A DNA stretch of 9,302 bases from JBKPCD01 sp046727175 (GTDB lineage Bacteria > Acidobacteriota > Vicinamibacteria > Vicinamibacterales > 2-12-FULL-66-21): positions 1 to 9,302 of the forward strand of contig JBKPCD010000255.1 of the NCBI GenBank assembly GCA_046727175.1, read 5' to 3'. Positions 1-9,302 of this stretch are shown here, piece by piece. Every line of letters starts with the position of its first letter. The first letter of the stretch is position 1. The position numbers and the translations under genes were made by a program. Under the pieces are notes generated by a model, which did not search any database, was not told where the DNA came from, and saw only the letters and a list, made by a program, of their open reading frames with translations.

Positions 1-521
1 TCTCTCGGCCCGAGACTCTTCAGGAACTCGAACGTGCGATAGCGATCGAACTTCGGATCCGCGGACTCAATCGCCAGAAAGAAGCCGTCCTGACTCGCGC
101 GCTCGGCGAAGCGCTTCACGTTGAACACCGGGTGATACGGCAGTGGCAGTCCGTTCAAGACGATCCATCCTGCCATGGCCGAGAATGCGCCCAGGAGAAT
201 CGTCAGCTCGAACGTGACCGGAATGAACATCGGCCAGCTGTTCAGCGGCCTGCCGCCGATGTTGAGCGGGTATTCGATGGCCGAGACCCAGTACGCGAGG
301 CCGAAGCCGGTCAGACAGCCGACGAGACCTCCACACAACACCATGAGAGGCACGCGTCGATCGTGGCAGTGCATCGCGTCGAACAGCTCGTGGATCGGAA
401 ACGGCGAGAACGAGTCGAACCGGCGATAGCCCTCGTCGTGCGTCCGTTTCGCCGCTGCAACGAGCGACGTCGGATCGTCGAACTCCGCCATCAAGCCGTA
501 GATTGCTGGCTTCTCGCTCAT
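1..521 (-). CDS. actD: ActD, DUF3341 membrane subunit of alternative complex III (3' end cut by window edge)
   Basis: The minus-strand frame opens with ATG at 521 and stays open to the left edge (173 codons visible), so the C-terminus is missing. The soluble N-terminal part (about residues 1-56) holds the DUF3341 signature FDSFSPFPIHELFDAM. Two hydrophobic helices follow (about 58-82 and 98-123), linked by the family motif NIGGRPLNSWPMFIPVTFEL. The tail begins YHPVFNVKRF. ActD is a small two-helix subunit of the membrane arm of ACIII beside ActC; its exact role is not established. The start lies 3 bp after the actC stop (TGA-GCC-ATG), which implies translational coupling within one operon. 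Family members are usually only slightly longer than what is visible, so little is missing. The family call is secure; the start is supported by the family N-terminus and the spacing, not by a strong Shine-Dalgarno sequence. Confidence 0.93.
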   Translation of the reverse strand, partial: MSEKPAIYGLMAEFDDPTSLVAAAKRTHDEGYRRFDSFSPFPIHELFDAMHCHDRRVPLMVLCGGLVGCLTGFGLAYWVSAIEYPLNIGGRPLNSWPMFIPVTFELTILLGAFSAMAGWIVLNGLPLPYHPVFNVKRFAERASQDGFFLAIESADPKFDRYRTFEFLKSLGPR

Positions 522-524
522 GGC

Positions 525-1928
<1,404 letters not shown>

Positions 1929-1946
1929 CAGCGTCTGCTCGCTCCG

Positions 1947-5233
<3,287 letters not shown>

Positions 5234-5246
<13 letters not shown>

Positions 5247-5893
5247 GTCGAGCAACTCGTCAACTGTTCGACGCTGGCGATTTTGTATTCCCGTACCAGG
5301 CGGGTCCCCAGCTCGGGATCGTCAGCCGGCGGCCCCCACGACATGTTGAAGACCTGATCGCGCGGGCGGATGTACTTCGCTGGATTTCGATGGCAATCGA
5401 GACACCACGACATCATCAACGTCGCCTGCTGATACATCAGCGGCATCCGATCGACCGGGCCGTGACACGTGGCGCAGCCGACGCCCTTCTTCACGTGAAT
5501 GCTGTGGTTGAAGTAGACGAAGTCGGGGAGATCGTGAACGCGGGTCCACTGCAGCGGTTTGTCTTCGCGGAAACTGGCGCGGACCGGCTCGAGAATCGGC
5601 GCGTTCGTCCAGATTTGCGAGTGGCAATTCATGCAGGTTTTGGTCGGTGGGATGTTGGCAAACGCAGACTCTTCAACCGACGTGTGGCAGTACCGGCAGT
5701 CAATGCCCATGCCACCGACATGATGCGCGTGGCTGAACTGAAACGGCTGTTCGACGAACGTGCCCTGGCCGGTGTTGTACCCCGACCAATGCAGCATCGC
5801 GACGACGGTGCCGAGCAATCCGACGAGGAGCACGAGCCCGAGCAGGGTCAGTCGGGAGTAGATATTGGTGTATCGATGGAAGATCTGACTCAT
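5234..5893 (-). CDS. actA: ActA, membrane-anchored pentaheme cytochrome c subunit of alternative complex III
   Basis: This 219-residue protein has the usual ActA length. An uncleaved N-terminal hydrophobic anchor (about residues 13-34) is followed by a periplasmic domain with five CxxCH heme c motifs: CRYCH at 66-70, CMNCH at 87-91, CATCH at 140-144, CLDCH at 164-168 and CSTCH at 214-218. Extra histidines (FSHAHH at 53-58, FNHSIH at 128-133) are candidates for distal heme ligands. ActA accepts electrons from the ActB Fe-S chain and passes them to a soluble cytochrome, a HiPIP-type protein or directly to an oxidase. It is the first gene of the leftward operon and its stop overlaps the actB start. 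The ATG at 5893 fits the anchor position; AGGCGG about 12 nt upstream is only a moderate ribosome binding site. The five hemes plus the gene order make the call secure. Confidence 0.96.
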
Positions 5894-6096
5894 CGTGTCG
5901 ACGTCCGCCTACGCGTGCGTCCGACCCGGCTCCCGAGCACGCCGCGCACAAGACCCCGCAGAGCGCGCCGCCTCTGGACGTACTCAAGGAGACCAGAGCA
6001 TGTGGATTCGGAGCGCCGCGCCTTCCCAAGAGCCTACTCGAATTGGGCTCTTTTCCAGAAGTCGACAGCTGTCCATTGTGCGCGTGTCGCCGCAGC

Positions 6097-6117
6097 AAAA
6101 ACCCCGCTGAGGCTCTT
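6097..6117 (-). terminator. terminator-like hairpin plus U-run reading toward actA
   Basis: On the minus strand the RNA would read AAGAGCCTC-AGC-GGGGTTTTT. This folds into a stem whose core pairs CCUC with GGGG (one wobble), extended by A-U and G-U pairs into the U-run. It resembles an intrinsic terminator or attenuator in the actA leader, directly after the 6118-6135 palindrome in that reading direction. The triloop and the wobble pairs make it weak. Confidence 0.3.
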
Positions 6118-6135
6118 CGGTTCTGGTCAGAACCG
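6118..6135. promoter_or_regulatory. perfect 8+2+8 bp inverted repeat, candidate operator
   Basis: CGGTTCTG and CAGAACCG are exact reverse complements separated by only GT. The 2-nt centre is too short for a comfortable RNA loop, so a binding site for a dimeric transcription factor is more likely than a hairpin. It lies 225 bp upstream of actA and 158 bp upstream of the ureohydrolase start. The regulator is unknown, and no regulator gene is present in the window. Confidence 0.5.
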
Positions 6136-6141
6136 CACGTT

Positions 6142-6156
6142 GGACCGGAAACCTGG
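6142..6156 (+). repeat. copy 1 of a 15-nt word shared by two intergenic regions
   Basis: GGACCGGAAACCTGG occurs here and again at 7362-7376 in the same orientation; the flanks are not alike. It begins 6 bp after the 18-bp palindrome. An exact 15-nt match in about 600 bp of non-coding sequence is unlikely by chance, although composition bias weakens this somewhat. Its function is unknown. Confidence 0.55.
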
Positions 6157-6208
6157 AATGGGCAACTGGCGAACCTCGCGGCCGACGCCTTTCACCGGCC
6201 TGCTCGCA

Positions 6209-6237
6209 CTCCACCGCGCACAGGACGCGCGGTGGGG
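6209..6237. other. GC-rich hairpin in the divergent intergenic region
   Basis: CCACCGCGC (6211-6219) and GCGCGGTGG (6227-6235) are perfect reverse complements around a 7-nt loop, and a G-U and a C-G pair extend the stem to 11 bp. No T-run follows on either strand, so it is not a standard intrinsic terminator. It lies upstream of the probable ureohydrolase promoter and could be a leader structure of the leftward transcript or a cruciform or operator element. Confidence 0.4.
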
Positions 6238-6258
6238 ACCCCGCGTCTCGCACCCGCG

Positions 6259-6288
6259 TATGATGTGAAAGATTTCATAAAACGTCAA
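6259..6288. promoter_or_regulatory. overlapping candidate divergent promoters in an A/T-rich patch
   Basis: This is the only A/T-rich stretch of the intergenic region. On the minus strand, TTGACG (6288-6283), a 17-bp spacer and CATCAT (6265-6260) form a plausible sigma-70 promoter for the act operon, with a leader of about 360 nt. On the plus strand, TATGAT (6259-6264) is a good -10 box for the ureohydrolase start at 6294 but lacks a recognisable -35 box. TGAAA-GA-TTTCA (6266-6277), an inverted repeat with a 2-nt centre, lies in the spacer of the leftward promoter and could be an operator. Consensus matches are partial and sigma-factor preferences of this organism are unknown. Confidence 0.35.
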
Positions 6289-6293
6289 CGCGC

Positions 6294-7238
6294 ATGCCTC
6301 GCTCTCACCACCGCGACTCTCGACAAAGTCCGCGATTTGCACAGCCGGCGACGTTCATGCGCCTGCCACATCAGACGGATCTCATGGACGTCGATGTAGC
6401 ACTAATCGGCGCGCCGTTCGACAGCGGGACGTCATATCGATCCGGCGCACGGCTTGGTCCGCGCGAAATCCGCGCGCAATCTTCGCTCATTCGCCCGTAC
6501 TCGTACTTTCAAAAGGTTTCTCCCTTCGACTCGCTGCTCGTCGTCGACGCTGGTGACATCGATGCGCCGCCGGTCGGCATCGAACAGGCGCACGCGGCGA
6601 TCGAACAAGGCGTGCGGCGCGCAATCGACGCAGGCGCCGTCCCGATCGTCGCTGGCGGCGACCATTCGATTTCGCTGCCGATCCTGCGCGCGGTTGCTGC
6701 CACACACGGTCCGGTGAGCCTCGTCCAGTTCGACGCGCACATCGACACATGGGGCGACTACTTCGGCGGCAAGTACTTCCATGGCTCGCCGTTCCGCCGC
6801 GCGATTGAGGAGGGTCTCGTTCGTCCGGATGCCTATGCGCAGATCGGGATCCGCGGACCGATGTACGGCGAGGCGGAGGACTTCGAGTTCCAGAACGCGC
6901 ACGGCGTGACGATGATCGACATCGGGCAGGTGAAAGCAGACGGCATCGCGGGGACGATCGCGCGCGTCCGACGGATCGTTCGCGGTCCCGTTTACGTCAC
7001 GTTTGATATCGATTCGGTCGACCCGGCGTTTGCGCCGGGCACCGGCACACCCGAGGTCGGTGGTCTTACGAGTTACGAAGCGCAGGAGCTCGTTCGCGGC
7101 CTCGCCGGCCTCGACGTGGTCGGCTGCGACGTCGTCGAAGTCGCGCCGCAGTTCGATGGGCCGGGGCAGATCACCGCGCTGCTGGCGGCGAATCTGATGT
7201 TCGAGTTGTTGTGTGTGATCGCGCGCCGGCCGAGGTGA
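6294..7238 (+). CDS. speB: agmatinase/guanidinobutyrase-family ureohydrolase (Mn-dependent)
   Basis: This 314-residue protein has typical agmatinase length. It would hydrolyse a guanidino compound (agmatine, or 4-guanidinobutyrate) to the amine plus urea in the cytoplasm. All six binuclear manganese ligands are visible: H124 in GGDHS, D147, H149 and D151 in FDAHIDTWGDY, and D238 and D240 in TFDIDSVDPAFAPGTGTP. The N-terminal PRFAQPATFMRLPH and SGARLGPREIRAQS motifs closely resemble bacterial guanidinobutyrases such as Pseudomonas GbuA, so the substrate could be guanidinobutyrate; sequence alone does not decide. ATG 6294 is chosen because the conserved PRFA-x-PATFMRLPH block precedes the next ATG (6357) in part. 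No Shine-Dalgarno sequence is seen, so a short or absent leader is possible. It is divergent from the act operon and followed by a 201-bp gap. The family is secure, the exact substrate is not. Confidence 0.92.
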   Translation: MPRSHHRDSRQSPRFAQPATFMRLPHQTDLMDVDVALIGAPFDSGTSYRSGARLGPREIRAQSSLIRPYSYFQKVSPFDSLLVVDAGDIDAPPVGIEQAHAAIEQGVRRAIDAGAVPIVAGGDHSISLPILRAVAATHGPVSLVQFDAHIDTWGDYFGGKYFHGSPFRRAIEEGLVRPDAYAQIGIRGPMYGEAEDFEFQNAHGVTMIDIGQVKADGIAGTIARVRRIVRGPVYVTFDIDSVDPAFAPGTGTPEVGGLTSYEAQELVRGLAGLDVVGCDVVEVAPQFDGPGQITALLAANLMFELLCVIARRPR

Positions 7239-7260
7239 GTTGGCGGAGGAATCCCGCAAC
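7239..7260 (+). terminator. weak hairpin directly after the ureohydrolase stop
   Basis: GTTG-g-CGG and CCGCAAC pair as a 7-bp stem with one bulged G, beginning at the base after the stop codon. No U-run follows, so it may be a 3' stabilising structure or a factor-dependent end, not an intrinsic terminator. Confidence 0.25.
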
Positions 7261-7288
7261 AAGCGCTTCGCGCCCTTGACAATACCGT

Positions 7289-7310
7289 AGGAGGTGAGGA
7301 GTCATACGTG
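7289..7310 (+). promoter_or_regulatory. consensus Shine-Dalgarno sequence with a GTG codon, alternative start for the monooxygenase
   Basis: AGGAGGTGA at 7289-7297 is a full complement of the 16S rRNA 3' end and lies 10 nt before GTG at 7308. That GTG is in frame with the downstream flavoprotein and would add 44 residues. The extension has no family resemblance and precedes the FAD-binding fold, so it may be a rarely used alternative start or a relic. TTGACA at 7276-7281 resembles a -35 box but has no -10 partner at 15-19 bp. Confidence 0.4.
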
Positions 7311-7361
7311 GGTTCGATCACATCCGTGCCGCGGCGCTTTGGCACCGGCGCAATCCGATGC

Positions 7362-7376
7362 GGACCGGAAACCTGG
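7362..7376 (+). repeat. copy 2 of the 15-nt word GGACCGGAAACCTGG
   Basis: This copy is identical to 6142-6156 and in the same orientation, in the gap before the monooxygenase. It lies 64 nt upstream of the preferred ATG. No other copy was noticed in the window by eye. Confidence 0.55.
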
Positions 7377-7426
7377 CTCATTGCGTCAAGTTTCGGGCTC
7401 TGGAGGATTCTGGCGCAATGCGCGCG

Positions 7427-7435
7427 AGGAGGAGG
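7427..7435 (+). promoter_or_regulatory. ribosome binding site deciding the monooxygenase start
   Basis: AGGAGGAGG lies just upstream of ATG 7440; AGGAGG at 7427-7432 gives a 7-nt spacing, which is optimal. It supports 7440 over the more distal GTG at 7308. Confidence 0.75.
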
Positions 7436-7439
7436 CTCG

Positions 7440-8645
7440 ATGTTCCGTCACCCCGATCCTGAGGTCCTCGTCGTCGGCGCCGGTCCCGTCGGTCTCGTCG
7501 CGGCCCTGTTCCTGCAGCAGTACGGGGTCAATGTCGAGATCGTCGACATGCACCAGCGGACGACCCAGCACAGCTACGCTCTCGCGATCCATCCGCGCAC
7601 GCTCCGGATTCTCGACGAGGCAGGACTCTCCGAAGCTCTGATTGGTGCGGGGCGGAAGCTGACGAAAGTCGCCTACTACGAAGGACAGGAGAGGCGCGCC
7701 GAGATTGACTATTCGGTCCTCGCTTCCAAGCATCCGTATCTCCTCGTCATCCGGCAAAGCGTGCTGGAGAGGGCCGCGGAGGAGGAGCTCCGTCAGAAGA
7801 AACTCAAGGTCCTGTGGGGACACCGGCTCGAGTCCCTCACCGCGGAACGGGCCACCGTGCAGGCGGAGGTCGCTCAACTCGACGAAGTCGCGACCGGCTA
7901 CCCCGTCGCCCGAAGCGAGTGGGTGGTCGCGCGAAGCGAGACGATCCGGCCCGCCTATGTCATCGGTGCCGACGGATACGACTCGGCGGTGCGGCGGATG
8001 GCTGGCATCGAGATGGCCGAGCATGGCGCCGGCCAGGTCTTCTCGATTTACGAGATCGAGGCGGCGGGGGAGCTTCCCTCTGAAGTGCGCGTCATTCTCG
8101 ACCCGGACCTGACGAGCGTCTACTGGCCCCTCGAGGAGGGACGATGCCGCTGGGGATTCCAGATTCAGGACGCGTCTGGACATCAGGCGTCGATGGCGCG
8201 CCTCGAGCAACTCATTGCGGCGAGAGCTCCCTGGTTCACGGCGCGCCCGACGCAGATTTACTGGTCGACGCTTGCATTGTTCGAGCGGCGCCTGGCGCGG
8301 AGCTTCGGCAAGGGAGGCGTCTGGCTCGCCGGGGACGCCGCGCACCAGGCGACTCCCGTCGGTGTGCACAGCATGAACTCGGGGTTGATCGAAGCGCGCG
8401 AGCTGGCAGCGCGCATCTCGCGGATCCAGCGCGCCGGGGAGACGCCCTCGCTGCTCCAGGATTTCGCGACCGAGACGCACGAGACGTGGCAATGGCTCTT
8501 CGGTGACGGAAGAGCGGTGCGCGCGCTTCCGGGGGCAGACCCGTGGGTCCGGCAGACCGCGGCGAGGATCCTCACCTGCATTCCTGCCTCGGGAGAAGAC
8601 CTCGAACCGCTGCTCGAGCAGATCGGCCTCACGGCCGCGCCGTGA
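7440..8645 (+). CDS. class A FAD-dependent monooxygenase (PHBH/UbiH-like), substrate unknown
   Basis: This 401-residue protein shows the three hallmarks of single-component FAD and NAD(P)H-dependent aromatic hydroxylases: the Rossmann FAD motif VGAGPVG (12-18) right after the start, a DG motif in YVIGADGYDSAVRR (173-186), and a GD motif GDAAHQATPVG (298-308). The usual GQGxN segment after the GD motif is replaced by GVHSMN, an atypical flavin-contacting loop. Before the DG motif an insertion carries a tandem repeat, VARSEWVVARSE, mirrored in DNA as two nearly identical 15-nt units 21 nt apart. The expected role is hydroxylation of an aromatic or polyketide-like substrate, but none can be named. 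ATG 7440 is chosen for its strong ribosome binding site and the position of the FAD motif. The gene precedes a second actC by 88 bp, with its own candidate promoter in between, so shared transcription is uncertain. A geranylgeranyl-reductase-like role is less likely. Confidence 0.9.
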   Translation: MFRHPDPEVLVVGAGPVGLVAALFLQQYGVNVEIVDMHQRTTQHSYALAIHPRTLRILDEAGLSEALIGAGRKLTKVAYYEGQERRAEIDYSVLASKHPYLLVIRQSVLERAAEEELRQKKLKVLWGHRLESLTAERATVQAEVAQLDEVATGYPVARSEWVVARSETIRPAYVIGADGYDSAVRRMAGIEMAEHGAGQVFSIYEIEAAGELPSEVRVILDPDLTSVYWPLEEGRCRWGFQIQDASGHQASMARLEQLIAARAPWFTARPTQIYWSTLALFERRLARSFGKGGVWLAGDAAHQATPVGVHSMNSGLIEARELAARISRIQRAGETPSLLQDFATETHETWQWLFGDGRAVRALPGADPWVRQTAARILTCIPASGEDLEPLLEQIGLTAAP

Positions 8646-8669
8646 GGCGCGCGACGCGGGTCTCGGCGC

Positions 8670-8699
8670 TTGACTCCCTTCGACGCGCGATGGTACAAA
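8670..8699 (+). promoter_or_regulatory. candidate sigma-70 promoter with extended -10 for the second actC
   Basis: TTGACT (8670-8675), an 18-bp spacer and TACAAA (8694-8699), preceded by TGG to give an extended -10 element, predict a start near 8706 and a leader of about 28 nt. This fits the downstream GGGGA and TTG start. The match is good but not perfect, and there is no direct evidence of activity. Confidence 0.45.
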
Positions 8700-8723
8700 C
8701 GGCCACTTTTTAAACTCAAAAAC

Positions 8724-8728
8724 GGGGA
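8724..8728 (+). promoter_or_regulatory. ribosome binding site GGGGA for the TTG-started second actC
   Basis: GGGGA ends 5 nt before TTG 8734. No ATG or GTG in frame lies between this site and the conserved membrane region at a position giving a better start, so the TTG start is favoured. Confidence 0.5.
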
Positions 8729-8733
8729 ACAGT

Positions 8734-9302
8734 TTGGCCCAGACTGAAGCAGAACTGCTCGACAATCCTGTTGCGGGCCGTCCTACGCTCATCCTGCGCT
8801 CGCCGGATTTCCATTCCATCACCGAGGTCGTCGCGGAGCCGGTGGAGCGGCGGACGCCGGTCGGCTGGTGGCTCTTCTTCATCCCTTCCTTCGCGCTCCT
8901 CGGCCTTCTCGGCGTAGCGGTCTCGTGGCTCTTCTGGGAGGGGATCGGCATCTGGGGACTCAACGTACCCGTCGGCTGGGCGTGGGACATCACGAACTTC
9001 GTGTTCTGGGTCGGAATCGGTCACGCCGGGACGCTGATCTCGGCGATCCTCTTCCTCTTCCGGCAGAAATGGCGCACTTCGATCAACCGCTCGGCGGAGG
9101 CGATGACCATTTTCGCGGTGATGTGCGCGCTAACGTTCCCGGGGATCCACGTCGGACGCGTCTGGGTCGCCTACTGGATGTTCCCGGTCCCGAACCAGAT
9201 GAGCATGTGGCCCAACTTCAGGAGCCCTCTTCTCTGGGACGTCTTCGCGGTCAGCGTATACGGAACCGTCTCGGTCCTGTTCTGGTACGTCGGCTTGATC
9301 CC
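8734..9302 (+). CDS. actC: second ActC-like NrfD-family quinol subunit (3' end cut by window edge)
   Basis: The frame runs from TTG 8734 to the right edge (189 codons plus two bases). Within the hydrophobic region it aligns with the first ActC from GIWG to GLV/GLI with about 70% identity by hand over roughly 118 positions and a single one-residue gap. The conserved polar residues are kept: H97 in GIGHAGTLISAIL, E122 in RSAEAM, H139 in GIHVGR and D169 in LWDVFAVS. It should therefore retain a working quinol site. Its cytoplasm-facing N-terminal tail is longer and acidic. No actA or actB precedes it; its upstream neighbour is a flavoprotein monooxygenase. It could head a second ACIII-like operon, a partial duplicate, or a PsrC-type complex with another partner. 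ActF, the other NrfD-type subunit of ACIII, is less likely because the sequence is clearly ActC-like. Absent downstream sequence prevents a choice. Confidence 0.92.
   Translation, partial: MAQTEAELLDNPVAGRPTLILRSPDFHSITEVVAEPVERRTPVGWWLFFIPSFALLGLLGVAVSWLFWEGIGIWGLNVPVGWAWDITNFVFWVGIGHAGTLISAILFLFRQKWRTSINRSAEAMTIFAVMCALTFPGIHVGRVWVAYWMFPVPNQMSMWPNFRSPLLWDVFAVSVYGTVSVLFWYVGLI

Larger units (their letters stand above)
5894..6293. other. 400-bp divergent intergenic region between actA and the ureohydrolase gene
   Basis: No convincing gene lies here. The short open frames crossing it on both strands give Arg/Pro/Ser-rich translations with no family resemblance and no ribosome binding site. From actA outward it holds a 7-bp hairpin (6028-6052), a 10-bp palindrome GACAGCTGTC (6064-6073), a terminator-like element facing actA (6097-6117), a perfect 18-bp palindrome (6118-6135), a 15-nt word shared with another gap (6142-6156), a GC-rich hairpin (6209-6237) and an A/T-rich patch with promoter-like boxes (6259-6288). 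It must contain the promoters of both divergent transcription units, and the density of inverted repeats suggests regulation. No known riboswitch core was recognised, including guanidine classes I-III, which I considered because of the downstream ureohydrolase. Confidence 0.75.

Noticed and set aside
5984..6253. Small minus-strand frame in the divergent intergenic region (89 codons)
   Set aside because: No ribosome binding site and an Arg/Pro/Ser/Cys-rich translation without resemblance to any family; it crosses the inverted repeats.
5895..6293. Guanidine riboswitch upstream of the ureohydrolase
   Set aside because: I looked for the conserved cores of guanidine riboswitch classes I-III and did not find them; the hairpins present do not match.
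7379..7420. Inverted repeat CATTGCG / CGCAATG before the monooxygenase
   Set aside because: Only 7 bp with a 28-nt gap, no further pairing inside; easily a chance match.
7358..7462. ATG-started short frame of about 34 codons overlapping the monooxygenase start
   Set aside because: No ribosome binding site at a suitable distance, and the peptide looks like an out-of-frame reading of the start region.
7386..8993. A 535-codon minus-strand open frame opposite the monooxygenase and the second actC
   Set aside because: Low-complexity Arg/Pro/Glu-rich translation with no recognisable family, antisense to two genes with clear motifs.

Overview
The window comes from a G+C-rich bacterium with an aerobic or facultatively aerobic respiratory chain built around alternative complex III (ACIII), the quinol:electron-acceptor oxidoreductase that replaces cytochrome bc1. 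The gene set, the extended Tat signal on ActB and the base composition fit phyla such as Acidobacteriota or Gemmatimonadota. That placement is inference: no rRNA or marker gene is present.

Left region (1-5893, minus strand): a tightly packed ACIII operon read right to left, actA (pentaheme cytochrome c) - actB (molybdopterin-like/Fe-S fusion without the expected need for molybdenum) - actC (NrfD-type membrane quinol subunit) - actD (DUF3341, cut by the left edge). actA and actB overlap by 13 bp, 18 bp lie between actB and actC, and 3 bp between actC and actD, so these are very probably one transcript. actE, actF and terminal oxidase genes would be expected beyond the left edge but are not visible. 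ActB carries an unusual Pro/Ala-rich low-complexity insertion of about 110 residues.

Centre (5894-6293): a 400-bp divergent intergenic region without a convincing gene but with several DNA signals: a perfect 8+2+8 bp palindrome, two GC-rich hairpins, a terminator-like element facing actA, an A/T-rich patch with overlapping candidate promoters, and one copy of a 15-nt word that recurs in the next intergenic gap.

Right region (6294-9302, plus strand): a Mn-dependent ureohydrolase (agmatinase/guanidinobutyrase family) with all six metal ligands, then a class A FAD-dependent monooxygenase of unknown substrate, then the 5' part of a second actC-like gene (about 70% identical by hand alignment to the first over roughly 118 residues) with its own candidate extended -10 promoter and a TTG start. 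This second quinol subunit has no actA or actB directly upstream, so it may start a partial, duplicated or modified ACIII-type operon continuing past the right edge.

Together the act genes would pass electrons from quinol (ActC site) through the ActB Fe-S clusters to the ActA hemes and on to a soluble carrier or oxidase. No functional link of the ureohydrolase and the monooxygenase to respiration can be shown here beyond proximity. I saw no tRNA, rRNA, CRISPR array, insertion sequence or transposase.
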